Made by a program: the position numbers and the translations under genes. DNA of 64,000 nt. Origin: Micropterix aruncella (taxonomy: Eukaryota > Arthropoda > Insecta > Lepidoptera > Micropterigidae). This document shows, in pieces, positions 18,075 to 29,500 of this stretch. The stretch lies in contig OX155971.1 in the NCBI GenBank assembly GCA_944548615.1, positions 23,828,782 to 23,892,781 on the forward strand, read 5' to 3'. Below the pieces are notes generated by a model that did no database searches, was not told the origin of the DNA, and worked only from the letters and a program-made list of their open reading frames with translations. Every line of letters begins with the position of its first letter. The first letter of the stretch is position 1.

Positions 18075-20862
18075 GAGAGCTAATGGGCCCTGTTGCAGTT
18101 TGGCCAGTTAGACCCATGTGTTTAGGGTCGGCCAAACGCACAGGTCAACACCCGTAGGACTCTGGCCTGCGGGCCAGCTTCCCCTAGGAGTCAACCTTCG
18201 GGCGCTCCTGGACAGTTTGCGCACCGTGCGGCGTTAGCCAATCCACTGTGCATTTCGACAGATAGCCGGGGGAGTTTGGAATCGGCTTTGTTTCCAATAG
18301 AGCGGGGGCGGTTGTTTACCTTGTTGTAGCCGCCCCTGAATCAACCATTCGCTTACCTGAGACGGGGTAAATAGCCGGGCAAAAGACTCCGTGGTCTGCA
18401 ATAGATTCGGTAGACACCGAATCAACGCTACACAAGGGAGAGGACCGCGCAAGCGTCCTCGAACCCGTAACCAGTCGAGAGGCTGGAGCAATCTAGCTGT
18501 AACAGGAAGTAAGGGCGCGAGTGTCGGCCCGATTATTAAAAACCCGCTTTCTTGGGGTAGGGCGTTGGCTTCTTACGGGCGAGTGGCAATATAGCTGTAA
18601 CAGGAAGTAAGAGCTCGAGTGTCGGCCCGATTATTAAAAACCCGGTTTCTTGGGGTAGGGCGTTGGCTTCTTACGGGCGAGTGGCAATATAGCTGTAACA
18701 GGAAGTAAGAGCTCGAGTGTCGGCCCGATTATTAAAAACCCGGTTTCTTGGGGTAGGGCGTTGGCTTCTTACGGGCGAGTGGCAATATAGCTGTAACAGG
18801 AAGTAAGAGCTCGAGTGTCGGCCCGATTATTAAAAACCCGGTTTCTTGGGGTAGGGCGTTGGCTTCTTACGGGCGAGTGGCAATATAGCTGTAACAGGAA
18901 GTAAGAGCTCGAGTGTCGGCCCGATTATTAAAAACCCGGTTTCTTGGGGTAGGGCGTTGGCTTCTTACGGGCGAGTGGCAATATAGCTGTAACAGGAAGT
19001 AAGAGCTCGAGTGTCGGCCCGATTATTAAAAACCCGGTTTCTTGGGGTAGGGCGTTGGCTTCTTACGGGCGAGTGGCAATATAGCTGTAACAGGAAGTAA
19101 GAGCTCGAGTGTCGGCCCGATTATTAAAAACCCGCTTTCTTGGGGTAGGGCGTTGGCTTCTTACGGGCGAGTGGCAATATAGCTGTAACAGGAAGTAAGA
19201 GCTCGAGTGTCGGCCCGATTATTAAAAACCCGGTTTCTTGGGGTAGGGCGTTGGCTTCTTACGGGCGAGTGGCAATATAGCTGTAACAGGAAGTAAGAGC
19301 TCGAGTGTCGGCCCGATTATTAAAAACCCGGTTTCTTGGGGTAGGGCGTTGGCTTCTTACGGGCGAGTGGCAATATAGCTGTAACAGGAAGTAAGAGCTC
19401 GAGTGTCGGCCCGATTATTAAAAACCCGCTTTCTTGGGGTAGGGCGTTGGCTTCTTACGGGCGAGTGGCAATATAGCTGTAACAGGAAGTAAGAGCTCGA
19501 GTGTCGGCCCGATTATTAAAAACCCGGTTTCTTGGGGTAGGGCGTTGGCTTCTTACGGGCGAGTGGCAATATAGCTGTAACAGGAAGTAAGAGCTCGAGT
19601 GTCGGCCCGATTATTAAAAACCCGGTTTCTTGGGGTAGGGCGTTGGCTTCTTACGGGCGAGTGGCAATATAGCTGTAACAGGAAGTAAGAGCTCGAGTGT
19701 CGGCCCGATTATTAAAAACCCGCTTTCTTGGGGTAGGGCGTTGGCTTCTTACGGGCGAGTGGCAATATAGCTGTAACAGGAAGTAAGAGCTCGAGTGTCG
19801 GCCCGATTATTAAAGACCCGCTTTCTTGGGGTAGGGCGTTGGCTTCTTACGGGCGAGTGGCAATATAGCTGTAACAGGAAGTAAGAGCTCGAGTGTCGGC
19901 CCGATTATTAAAAACCCGCTTTCTTGGGGTAGGGCGTTGGCTTCTTACGGGCGAGTGGCAATATAGCTGTAACAGGAAGTAAGAGCTCGAGTGTCGGCCC
20001 GATTATTAAAAACCCGCTTTCTTGGGGTAGGGCGTTGGCTTCTTACGGGCGAGTGGCAATATAGCTGTAACAGGAAGTAAGAGCTCGAGTGTCGGCCCGA
20101 TTATTAAAAACCCGCTTTCTTGGGGTAGGGCGTTGGCTTCTTACGGGCGAGTGGCAATATAGCTGTAACAGGAAGTAAGAGCTCGAGTGTCGGCCCGATT
20201 ATTAAAAACCCGCTTTCTTGGGGTAGGGCGTTGGCTTCTTACGGGCGAGTGGCAATATAGCTGTAACAGGAAGTAAGAGCTCGAGTGTCGGCCCGATTAT
20301 TAAAAACCCGCTTTCTTGGGGTAGGGCGTTGGCTTCTTACGGGCGAGTGGCAATATAGCTGTAACAGGAAGTAAGAGCTCGAGTGTCGGCCCGATTATTA
20401 AAAACCCGGTTTCTTGGGGTAGGGCGTTGGCTTCTTACGGGCGAGTGGCAATATAGCTGTAACAGGAAGTAAGAGCTCGAGTGTCGGCCCGATTATTAAA
20501 AACCCGGTTTCTTGGGGTAGGGCGTTGGCTTCTTACGGGCGAGTGGCAATATAGCTGTAACAGGAAGTAAGAGCTCGAGTGTCGGCCCGATTATTAAAAA
20601 CCCGGTTTCTTGGGGTAGGGCGTTGGCTTCTTACGGGCGAGTGGCAATATAGCTGTAACAGGAAGTAAGAGCTCGAGTGTCGGCCCGATTATTAAAAACC
20701 CGGTTTCTCGAGGTAAGGCGTTGGCTTATTACGGGCGAGTGGCGTAACTGAACAGTGGACTGTTTACGTCCCAAGTCTTCAAGGCTCACATCACGGGAGA
20801 CAAAACGAACAAATATCGATAAAACCTCCTGAGGTGACGGGTTTGCCCGTTGTAGTTGTAAA
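18075..20862 (-). repeat. Dispersed repeat family A, copy 1, with internal minisatellite
   Basis: Read on the minus strand this copy starts CTACAACGGGCAAACCCGTC and runs through GTTAAGGC-type spacer to the end GGGCCCATTAGCTC. Its flanks match copies at 50389-51055 and 60566-61273. The middle is expanded by a 98-bp minisatellite (18493-20745), which accounts for its unusual 2.8-kb length. No protein is encoded in any copy. Confidence 0.8.
18493..20745 (+). repeat. 98-bp minisatellite, about 23 units
   Basis: The unit contains TAGCTGTAACAGGAAGTAAG, GAGTGTCGGCCCGATTATTA, then GGGTAGGGCGTTGGCTTCTT and ACGGGCGAGTGG. The period is exactly 98 bp. Units differ mainly at one site, CCCGCTTTC versus CCCGGTTTC, in the order C-G5-C-G2-C-G2-C7-G4. 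The first unit has GGGCGCGAG where others have GAGCTCGAG; the last has CTCGAGGTAAGG. Both edge forms match non-expanded family A copies, which shows where the array began. Confidence 0.96.
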
Positions 20863-21223
20863 TTAATCTAGAATTGTGTTTAGCCACTAGTTTAACATGC
20901 ATGTCAAATATGTACAACTAACATAGTGATTATATAGTGTAGTAATCAATGGTAAAGCCTACAAGCAAGGCATAAATGTCTAGAAATATAAGACGTTCGG
21001 ATAGTACTATAAGTCTACTTCGAATAAAAATCTATCTATCTATCTATCAACACAATTGTAAATAATAATAAAAAATAATGAAAAAATATTATTATAACAT
21101 TTTAGTTTATCCAGTGCAAGCTTTCGTCCATAGATAGGGAAGGAGAATAGTTGTCAATGCGAGGAGCCATGATTTTAATACAAAAAATGAAATCCTATAT
21201 GCATCGTATTTGAATATGATTCT
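20863..21223. other. Possible LINE 3' end with (TCTA)n tail
   Basis: AATAAAAATCTATCTATCTA near 21026-21048 resembles a LINE or SINE simple-repeat tail, but no coding remnant precedes it. Confidence 0.3.
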
Positions 21224-21313
21224 GTTCGCGATCTCCACCTATTTTCTTCTCTTGCGGTAAGTTTGAGCGCAGTAGAGCAACTTTGCCGCAGGTCGCAGAT
21301 AATGAACACGCCC
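21224..21313 (+). repeat. Short repeat C, copy 1
   Basis: About 90 bp (GTTCGCGATCTCC...CAGGTCGCAGATAATGAAC) match 22568-22657 with scattered differences. No open frame is shared. The element class is unknown. Confidence 0.6.
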
Positions 21314-21609
21314 GAATAATCGAATAAATAATAAGGTTACACTCAATAGTTTCTATCCTAACCAAATTTTGTAATAAATTTTAATTCATCTGCAATTTGT
21401 GCAACTATTCTTAGTCGCATTAAAGAGTAGATACGTATCCATGACCAGGTAAACACCAATTAATTACAAGCAGTCATTATAAGGATACGTCCGTAGTAGG
21501 ACTGGTTGTCCATCATTTCGTGCTTATTTACATATAGATTGCTCCTTCTTTAAATATTTATTTTGAAATGTTATGGTAACTGTCTTTTAATGTTATTTTT
21601 ACAGATGGT
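21314..21609. other. Unassigned spacer
   Basis: AT-rich, with no gene or repeat match that I can support. Confidence 0.4.
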
Positions 21610-21703
21610 GTGGATTTCATCAACGTATAAATATATAAACTAGGCATTGGCTATCGGCAGCTATGCCGAGGAAAGAGGCCAGCTCGCGTCTTCGCGAAAG
21701 GCC
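21610..21703 (+). repeat. Short dispersed repeat P, copy 2
   Basis: It matches 2694-2786, including the TATA-like GTATAAATATATAAACT and the end GCGAAAGGCC. Here the sequence continues past GGCC without the LINE, so it represents the empty target. Confidence 0.6.
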
Positions 21704-21849
21704 AATGGTCAGTCGGTAGTTCGCAGTCAAGGTAACCCCCTTAATTTGTATTGTCTTGCCATTCTACGAATTAAAATCACGAAATGAATGTAACATTTTA
21801 AGAAAAAATGCTCTATTTCCAGTTCAGTGTATCCAATGCAAGTTTCCTT

Positions 21850-22312
21850 CTGTGTTATTTTCTGTTTTATTTTGTTGTTTATGTTTGTTTGTGGTTGTTG
21901 TTGCTTTTGTTTGTTTTCTCATGTTATTGTATTAGTCGTTTTGTCTTTGTTTTTAGTTTTTTGTTGTTGTTTATTTTGGTTTATTTATTTTCTGTTTGTT
22001 TTTGGTTTTTGGTTTGTTTCTTTTTGTTTGTTTCGTTTCTGTTTGTTTATTTGTTTGGCTTTTGTTTTTGATTTATTTGATTGCTTTTTATTTTTGTTTT
22101 GTTTTTTTGTTGGTATTTGTTTGTTTTGTTTCTTTCGTTTTTGTTTATTTTGTTTTAGGTTATTTTGTTTTTGGTTTATATTTTTGGTTTCTTTTTGTTG
22201 GCTTTTTTGTCGGTTTGGATTTTGTTTTGCTTGTTTTTCTTTGTTTATCTTTCGTTTTTCATTTTTTTTGTTTTGCTTTTGTTTTGCCTTTTTTTCGTTA
22301 TTTTTTGAGTAC
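21850..22312. repeat. T/G-rich low-complexity tract
   Basis: About 460 bp consist largely of GTTT and GTTTT words. Long frames of F, L, C and V on the plus strand and K, Q and N on the minus strand follow from composition and are not called as genes. Confidence 0.9.
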
Positions 22313-22567
22313 CAAATTTTAGGGTAGTTGAGTTTTAAGAGCATTTTCTAAAATTTGACATAAATAATGTTAGAATTAGATTCCTGTTTACCCTAGAACG
22401 TGGCTAGTCGCAGTTGGGTGACAATCAAATCAGCGTAAGGTTAAGGTTTTGCCATAGGGCTCCTGTTATTTTTGTAAGCAAAATCAATGTTTTATAGTCA
22501 TTCATTCTTAAATAAATACATGTTGGAAAGGAGAACAGAAAACTGCATGGCTCTTAGATATGTCTGT

Positions 22568-22657
22568 GTTCACGATCTCCGTCTATTTTCTTCCCTTGCG
22601 TTAAGTTTGAGCGCAGTCGAGCGGCTATGGCCCAGGTCGCAGATAATAAACGCGCTC
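22568..22657 (+). repeat. Short repeat C, copy 2
   Basis: Second copy of the 90-bp repeat at 21224-21313. In both places it sits near a version of ATCCAnTGCAAGTTTCC, so the T/G tract may have grown within one parent element. Confidence 0.55.
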
Positions 22658-22960
22658 TGTGAGGCGGGCCTGGCGAAGCTTTTAACTTAATTTGTGGATT
22701 TTCTCGGCGAGCCCAGACGGAGGAATTTTAAGCTGCCACCGCTTAAGCCTCGAATGAGTTGTTTGACCACGAAGCTCGCATTCGCAATCGCCCTTATTAT
22801 GTGTGCTAGCGTTAACGAATCCCGCCTTAATTGCAGCTTAAATCACCGATTTAAATTGTTTAAGATCTAATTATGCTATTTAACCTTTAATTGACGAGGT
22901 GACGTCACCGTGACCCTACGAGAACAAAGACGGGATTATCGCAGCAACTATCAAACATAT
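22658..22960. other. Unassigned spacer
   Basis: No gene, RNA or repeat is recognisable. Confidence 0.4.
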
Positions 22961-23420
22961 ACAGGGTTTTCTAATAAGGGCGGGTCAATATTGGCAGTCT
23001 GTGGCGGCCATTTTGTTTTGGCAGCGTCTGTCAAATAAGTTGTTTATTATTCAGTCACTGATGTCAAATTACCGTGGCAAGTTACATGATCGAGCAGCAC
23101 GTTAAAACTTTATCATCAAAATTAGTGTTCGTTATTCGAATTCGAATTCGTGTATGGTTATCTCTCCCGGAGGTGACGCAAATTGTCCACCAAGACCAAG
23201 CGATTTGACCCCGCTAGACTTTTCTTGTGGAGCTTTCTTAAGTCGCAGGTATATGCCAATAAGCCGCAATCGACCGATGCCCCAAAAGTCAATATAATTC
23301 AGGCCATCGCTCAAATTGAGCCGGATCTATGCGGTAAAGTCATTGCAATTTGGACCTATCGGATCCGTGTCACCGCGGCCGACGTCATATTCCATACATA
23401 ATGGCATACTTGGCTTTCCA
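22961..23420 (+). mobile_element. Tc1/mariner remnant with one end
   Basis: It begins with ACAGGGTTTTCTAATAAGG after TAT, in the style of a Tc1/mariner end flanked by TA. It ends near the AATAAA at 23422 without a visible matching right end. Between is a short transposase C-terminus, so most of the gene was deleted. Confidence 0.6.
23197..23401 (+). pseudogene. Tc1/mariner transposase, C-terminal fragment
   Basis: In one frame PRPSDLTPLDF gives the third catalytic block (normally SPDLTPxDFFLW), with its aspartate at about 23210. After a frameshift the reading continues LFLWSFLKSQVYANKPQST, IQAIAQIEPDLCGKVIAIW and ADVIFHT before a stop. This matches the C-terminus of insect Tc1/mariner-like transposases, in which LKxxVYxxxPxxxDxLKxNI and a final EIIF are typical. 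The first two catalytic aspartates and the whole DNA-binding domain are missing, so it cannot function. Confidence 0.75.
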
Positions 23421-23454
23421 AATAAAATGAGTTTTGTTAATACATCACACATAT

Positions 23455-23880
23455 CTTGCTTTATTGCCCATATAGTACAACCATATTTGAGCTAATTTCT
23501 CCATCCTCCAGTCTGGTCATAGATTCGAGGTCGCTTGCGTGGTCTGTACCTGTCGTTAGCGGTAATTCAAATACGAATTTATTGCGGACTGAGGCTCCTA
23601 TTGCCTGTCAGTCTCACAAACAAATAGTTTCTCGATAAAGATGACACCAGGTCAACATGTACCTCCGCTTCTTAGGAAGCGTAAGCCTCCAGACTCCCCC
23701 GATTATTCGCCGCATGGCTCGCAAACCTCCCAGGTCTGCCCGAGTTCTTCGATTCCAACCGTCGATGACTGCAGGCTACAGTGGCTTTACAGCGGCCCGT
23801 ACAGGTTAGTCCCTCCTCGAGGAGGCTACCGGATCGGACATCAGGCCCAAGCTGTGCGTAACCGATAGGAACCTAAACTA
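23455..23880 (+). repeat. Family A-related fragment
   Basis: Stretches such as TTCGAGGTCGCTTGCGTGG and GTTAGCGGTAATTCAAAT match the family A segment at 50230-50345. CCGCTTCTTAGGAAGCGT and GAGGAGGCTACCGGATCGG match 51066-51265. No end is preserved. Confidence 0.6.
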
Positions 23881-24867
23881 CAATGAGTGTTGTCAATGAC
23901 AACGTACGAATCTGCCAGAAGGTATTACGATATTGATCTTTCTTTTGACCTAGAGTGAGAGACTTAGGGTAGTAGATAGTCCACCATCTAGCCAGTAGCC
24001 AGTGAGAGTCCGTCAACTGGCCAGTGAGAGTCCAAAGCCTTACAAGTGTCACCGACTAGTTGTCCCAGCGGGTAGCCTCGCTCCCTCAATACCAGTAAAG
24101 GCCGTATATCTCTGTCCTCCTGAGTCATTGCCCTAACTACAGTATACTTAATTTAAACGTATTATTTTGCTTGTTATCAAAAAAATCTACAAACAGAATA
24201 AAAACTATTTTGTAATAGAAACATTTTTCCGTATGTTTTTAAAACCTCCAATGTTTCAGGACTACCCACTAAAGTTATTAATTTATTACAAATTTTCAGT
24301 CCATTGACGTGTAATGATTTTCTGACTTCGTCAGCAAACCGTCAGATGCCGCCCTGCATAGTTGGGTATCAGTGGAACGAGTTATTACCAGCGAATGCAT
24401 CCCAGTTGGTACATACCAAAGTTAGAAGGGTTAGAAGCTAATGCAGGGTTAGTTAGAAGGGTAAGAATTTGCAAAATATTTATATATAAAAATAATTATA
24501 CACCCGTTTTCATCTCGAAAAAAAAAATTGCAAAGTCACAATACTTTACCTCCTCGCAGGTTGTAAAGTAAAACATATGTTATTAGCATGTGCGGCTATA
24601 TATTTTAATTTGATGATCGGGTCTATTATGTACATCGCGATTTATATACGTTTTTCAAAGGTTTATAGAAGTATAGGGTAGAGTCCGTTATTTGTTTAAA
24701 CGAATAAAATATAAATTAATGCGTCTGTTATTTGTATTAAAACGATGGGCCTCTCGCTAGCTGGATAAAGGGATGGAAAATTCAAGATGAAATATCAATG
24801 TGGCCTAGTATTAGCCTAGTTTACCTACATATAGTTAAGGATAATTTTCGCTATTTCTGTAGTACCC
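23881..24867. other. Unassigned stretch
   Basis: A small direct repeat, CCAGTGAGAGTCC, occurs at about 24000 and 24023, and a GTTAGAAGGG repeat around 24420-24460. I see no supported gene. Confidence 0.4.
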
Positions 24868-25403
24868 TTGGAGGTGTCAATTACAACGGGTGAACCCATT
24901 ACCTCAGGAAGCTTTAACGATATTGGTCGTTCTATCTCGTAGAAGACTTTGGGACGAAACAGTTCAGTCTAGTTGCACCACTCGCCCGTAAGAAGCCAAC
25001 GCCTTAGCTCGAGACATCGTGTGTGCACTTAGCGCTCCGACACTCGCGCCCTTACTTCCAGGTACAGCTAGATTTCTTCGGTCTTCCGACTGGTCATGGG
25101 TTTGAGGTCGCTTACGCGGTCCTTTTGTAGTAATAGGAATCTATTGTGGACCACAGCGTCCTTTGCCCGGCTGTTCACCCGGAATCTGGGTCGGAATGCA
25201 CAGCTGATTGGCTGACGCTACACGGTGCGCAAACCAAACTGCGCCCAATGGACGAGTCCCAGAGGAACTGGCCGCAGGCACAGAGTCCTATCAAGACTCG
25301 CAATTCTGCGTGGAGGCTACCGGATGGGTGCTGATCTGTGAGTTGCGCCGACCCTAACACATGAGTCATAATGGACCAACTACACTGGGCCCATTAGCTC
25401 CCA
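24868..25403 (+). repeat. Dispersed repeat family A, copy 2
   Basis: It starts GTGTCAATTACAACGGGTGA, includes CTCGCCCGTAAGAAGCCAAC and CGCGCCCTTACTTCC, and ends GGGCCCATTAGCTCCCA. This copy holds a single, unexpanded version of the segment that became the 98-bp minisatellite in copy 1. No target duplication is evident. Confidence 0.75.
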
Positions 25404-25727
25404 TTTCTGCACTACAATAGAAGGATTACAGTATATAGCCTTTTGTTAACTAGACCGGTTGCTGAGAACGCTTGAGTTGAACAGTAACACCTTTATCCAT
25501 TAGGCCAGTGGCAAATAATATCTTTCTGGCCTGTCACAGGACCGTACCCGCGACAAATCATCTCGGGAGCGAAGGCTTTTGACACGAGGAAATTGAATCA
25601 GTAAAGGGACGGCAGTTACGACCCGCCTTTCCTTCCACATGTTCCTTTGCCTCCGGTGTGCGGCGCTACTGTTTCTGACATATGCTTAAGTAAGTCGTAT
25701 GCAGGCTAAGATTTAAAATGAAGATGA
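25404..25727. other. Unassigned stretch
   Basis: No gene or repeat recognised. Confidence 0.4.
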
Positions 25728-26103
25728 GTTATCAAATCAAATCATATTTATTAAAAAAAACCGTTTAGGGTGTAAAAAATACAAACATGAAATAAACAAT
25801 TCAAATGAAACTATTAAATATAATAACATAAATCGTTAAGTTAAAACTCACTTAAATTATACACACATTTAGATAACAAGTATTCGTTCGTTTTCTAAAT
25901 TCGACATAATTATTGATATCTTTCAAGTTTTGTGGCAGCATGTTATAATAATTTACGCTTCTATATATCGACGTGCGTTCGAACTATGAAGTAGCAGCCT
26001 TTGATGAATGGATATAAAGTGACTTGTTCCTTGTCTCGTGCATTTGTATATACGATTTTGTTAAACATGCTTGATTTCTCATATAGAATTCACATACATA
26101 TAT

Positions 26104-26869
26104 TATTCTTCTCCGTCGTTCCCTCATTACTGAGGATCGTGGCCACTAGACAACAGTTTACCTACGAGGCTCCTCCACTTCGACCTGTCTTCTGCTTGGC
26201 GGGTCGCAGATCCTTTTGTAACTTCTTTGATGAGGTCGTTCCATCTGGCCGGTGATCTGCCTCTGCTTCTTCTTCCCTCCACTTGACCCACGAAAAGCAT
26301 TTTCTCCAGATTCTCTGAGGTTCTCCTGGCAACATGACCGAAGAACTGCAGGACCCTTCCCATGCATACGGTGGAGAGTCTCACTTGGATGCCGAGTTCT
26401 TCCAGGACAGATTTGTTGGTGCGGCGTGCTGTCCATGGGATTCCTAAAATTTTACGCCAACACCACATTTCCAGTGCATCGAGTTTGGTGCGTATCCGAG
26501 CCTTCAGGGTCCATGTCTCCGATGCATAGAGAAAGATCGAGAAAACCAGAGCTCGAACCAGCCTGACCTTAGTCCGCTTGCTTATACCCCGATTCTTCCA
26601 CAGCTTTTCTAGCTTGCTCATAGCCGATCTTGCCATCTGGCTTCTGCGTGAGACTTCCTGCGTGAGTTTCCGTCGTTGCATATCATGAAGCCCAGATAGA
26701 CAAAGTCTTTCACAGCTTGAAGGTCACTCAGCTCGTTGGTGCGTTGCATGGTTCCAGTCCGGTCCACAAACATGAGTTTGGTCTTGCTGCGGTTCATGTG
26801 CAGTCCATACTCCTTGTTTTCCTTCTCCACCCTGTGTCATAGGGTCGCCAACTCATTTTCATCGGCACC
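26104..26869 (-). mobile_element. 5'-truncated RTE-like LINE with 9-bp target duplication
   Basis: TACATATAT occurs at 26095-26103 and 26870-26878, flanking the element exactly. On the minus strand the element starts inside the reverse transcriptase and ends ACGGAGAAGAATA. The duplication and 5' truncation are the marks of target-primed reverse transcription. The host sequence is a CR1-like LINE. Confidence 0.85.
26127..26868 (-). pseudogene. RTE-like reverse transcriptase C-terminus
   Basis: Minus-strand reading gives EKENKEYGLHMNRSKTKLMF (end of the palm, after YADD), AVKDFVYLGFMICNDG (the YLG block), LVRALVFSIFLYASETWTLK, MWCWRKILGIPWTARRTN, FFGHVARRTSENLEKM and EGRRSRGRSPARWNDLIKEV, ending LLSSGHDPQ. 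This is the thumb and C-terminal region of the endonuclease-reverse transcriptase proteins common in Lepidoptera. A frameshift near 26620-26680 separates two open parts. Endonuclease, fingers and the catalytic YADD are missing through truncation. The conservation suggests a fairly recent insertion. Confidence 0.85.
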
Positions 26870-26970
26870 TACATATATGTATATTCATGAAAAAAATGTC
26901 ATAAATCGTGGAATTACTTAGTTCTATAAATAAAGATTTGCACGTTCTCTATGATTTTATCCCCTAAAGA

Positions 26971-27340
26971 TATGTCTTCACTCGTGCGCTTTGGTCTTCC
27001 CCTTGCGTCGTCACTTTCAATTTTATCTTGCATCTAGCGCATGCTTTATTGAATGCCTCAAGACGCATGCAGCTATACATCTACACTTATGCGCTTTCGC
27101 CTATTCAATTGCGACCACTGACAGTACTAGGTGGAAATTAGGATTAACTAGTGTGAGCTTGAAGTAATCATTGACGTTCCTTGGAGAAGTATGACCGCAG
27201 GATTTTTAACTTGTATTTGACTATATTCACATAAAAAAACCTATTTTTGGCCCTGAATAGTCAAAATGTCGTTCCTTTTTGTGTTATTGTTATAATGTGT
27301 TATAATATGTGTTTAAACGTGTTATAATTATTTTATTGTT
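26971..27340. other. Unassigned stretch
   Basis: No gene or repeat recognised. It contains a weak duplicate of GTGCGCTTTGGTCTTCC/ATGCGCTTTCGCCTATTC. Confidence 0.35.
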
Positions 27341-27600
27341 TATACTAATATTATAAAGAGGTAAAGTTTGTGAGGTTGTAGAAAGTAATCTATGGATCTA
27401 ATGAACCGATTTTGACAATTCTTTTACCAATGTTATTACCACGTTATTTGTCATGGCCACATTAAAGCCACGTTATTTGTCATAGGCTATATATAAATCC
27501 GAAAAATGAAAAGACTTTTTCGTGGTAGTCGGATTTGCAAAGTAAGTCGGAGAAAAAACCATCAAACGAAAACGTTACTAACTAACGCTGCCTTAACGAT
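27341..27600 (+). repeat. Helitron-like or SINE-like dispersed repeat
   Basis: The sequence TATACTAATATTATAAAGAG followed by GTTTGTGAGG, GATTTTGACAATTCTTT and GGCTATATATAA resembles a repeat I know as common in insect genomes and often labelled Helitron-related. I cannot find a defined 3' end or a CTRR terminus here, so class and limits are tentative. Confidence 0.45.
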
Positions 27601-28359
27601 GAGAGATATATGATTGAGTTCTAGACTTGAAAATTTGTAGAGCTTAGTAATGCCTACAAAAAGTCAACGACAGCATATGTCTAAATTTTATATTCAAGTC
27701 ACAAAAAATAGTTTTTTTTATATTAAAAAATAATTTAGTTAGGTCATGTTTATTGGTCATATTATCAACAATTGTGAATTCATGTCAAAATAAGTAAGTT
27801 TATCGTTTTAAGTGTTTAAACAAAAGACTTTTCCCTTTTACTACATATAATTTCCCTTTTACTGCATAAATGGTTATTAAACGCATGTGTCAGAGGAAAG
27901 CGCAAGATGAAGACGAAAGGGCAGGAGTGGGGACATATCTTAATTGTTCTCATTGCCCTTTAATGCAAAATATATACATCTTTTATATTGACGGCATTGG
28001 CCCGTAGAAGTAGGTATGCCAAATCAGAATGAAGTTAAATGTCAGAAGGATTGAAACCAAATAATGTCTGTTTTCATAGGAGTATTTACAGTTAGGAAAC
28101 GAGGTGGGCATACTATATATGGAGGGGGGGGGGGGGGGGGGGAAGGGATTGGGCATGGACAACGGAATGAAATAAAATAAATGAAATATAACATTATCTC
28201 CTAATTTCAAAGCCAATCCTTAAAATAGTCTTTAATGCAATCGGCCATGCAAGCCATTTGCTGTTATTCAAAACCTAAAAACTACATCTAAAGTATCTTT
28301 AATATATGTATTATCTAAACTATGTGTTCCCATAAAGGCGTTTCTAACAGTATCTCACG
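27601..28359. other. AT-rich stretch with a poly(G) run
   Basis: No gene supported. A run of about 20 G lies at 28123-28142. Confidence 0.45.
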
Positions 28360-28470
28360 GCTCCGTGCAGATTGGGCCTGATGACACGTTTTTCATTTTG
28401 ACTCGGCTCTACATCAGCCAATCTACTGTGCAGTCTAGGGAATAATTAGGGGAGTCTGAAAACGTATGTT
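28360..28470 (-). repeat. Family A-related fragment
   Basis: ATCAGCCAATCTACTGTGCA and GGGGAGTCTGAAAACG align with the family A copy at 18235-18285. Only this piece is preserved. Confidence 0.5.
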
Positions 28471-29149
28471 CCCTAAACTCCAAATACTTGAACTCTATAA
28501 ATACACGCTTCTTTCAAATAAAATCTTACCCCATTGTAGTAAAAGCTTATATATGGTTTTATTCACATCATCAGTCGCTGTATTGTCGTTAGCTTCTTTG
28601 TATCCATGCGAAGGTTTCACATGGTCTACTATATTCATGTTTCTTGACATGATTATCACTGATATGTTGTAGTTAAAATTAGGATGATGGATGGTACATA
28701 ATGAGTGCCGGGATTTATTCCGTTAAATGTGTCGTCCGGTGAATGGGTCGCAGATGTGCTCGCTCGCGCATTGACAGCCAATGAGCATGGAGTCGTTGCC
28801 GAGGCACATTTTCTTTGTGATCAATCATTAGCTAGCATTAATCATGTTTGACCGACTGGCCGACTCGAGTGGCTGCTTACTCTTCCGACCGTAAACAAAC
28901 CCCCTTTCCAATCGCCCCCAGGCGAACGGCTACCGTAGCCACTCCCCACTTGAACCGATCTATTAGGAAATGTGACGGGCTGTTTTACGGATAATAAGTA
29001 CAAGTAGTAAGTAGGATACATTGGTACCAAATTGTACTCATTATTGCAATGGAAATGAAAATATTTGTAATTGGTTCCTAAACATAGGTCTTTTAATCCC
29101 TTGTGTTTACATAACATAGTGTTCGTAGGGTGTTTGTGGAGAAATGGGA
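28471..29149. other. Unassigned stretch
   Basis: No supported gene. The short open frames lack domains or codon support. Confidence 0.4.
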
Positions 29150-29500
29150 ATTTTTAAATTTATTTATTTAATTCTTGTACAAAGAATATTACTTAAATTG
29201 TTACAAAGTAAAAATTTATACATTTTAAAGAACAGCTTAATATTGACACAGCTTACGTAACAAATTGCGCTATGCACATCTATCGAGGATTCTCAGGCCT
29301 GTATCTAAATGTACATGATGCAGATAGTGTGTAAAAATAAAAAAAATGTAATTAACTAATATAATTCAAGAAGAGAAGAGAGAAAGGAAGGCAAAATATA
29401 AGTTGACTTTCTACCGTATTATATTAGATAGTCTAAGGATTAAAAAGCGAAATAAAAATTCTACTTGTGACAAGGAGAATTTTAGGGGTAATTCAGTAAC
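29150..29500 (-). other. Probable LINE 3' tail
   Basis: AAATTTATTTATTTAATTC at 29156-29175 is an A-rich TAAA-type tail on the minus strand. No coding remnant is attached that I can name. Confidence 0.35.

Larger units (their letters stand above)
25728..26970 (-). pseudogene. CR1/Jockey-like LINE 3' end, split by an RTE-like insertion
   Basis: On the minus strand the C-terminal tail of a LINE ORF2 reads HFFHEYT, then after the 26104-26869 insertion EFYMRNQACLTKSYIQMHET, and ends NMLPQNLKDINNYVEFRKR. The LPxNLKxINNYxEFRKR ending is typical of CR1/Jockey-type elements in Lepidoptera. A short AT-rich 3' UTR follows, ending ATAAATATGATTTGATTTGA on the minus strand, which is a TTGA-type tail. The upstream reverse transcriptase is missing, so the copy is strongly 5'-truncated. 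Stops are present in both parts. The 5' limit near 26970 is approximate. Confidence 0.7.

Noticed and set aside
21808..22344. Plus-strand frames rich in F, L, C and V resembling membrane proteins, and a K/Q/N-rich minus-strand frame
   Set aside because: They come from the GTTT low-complexity tract; three registers are open at once and no domain is present.
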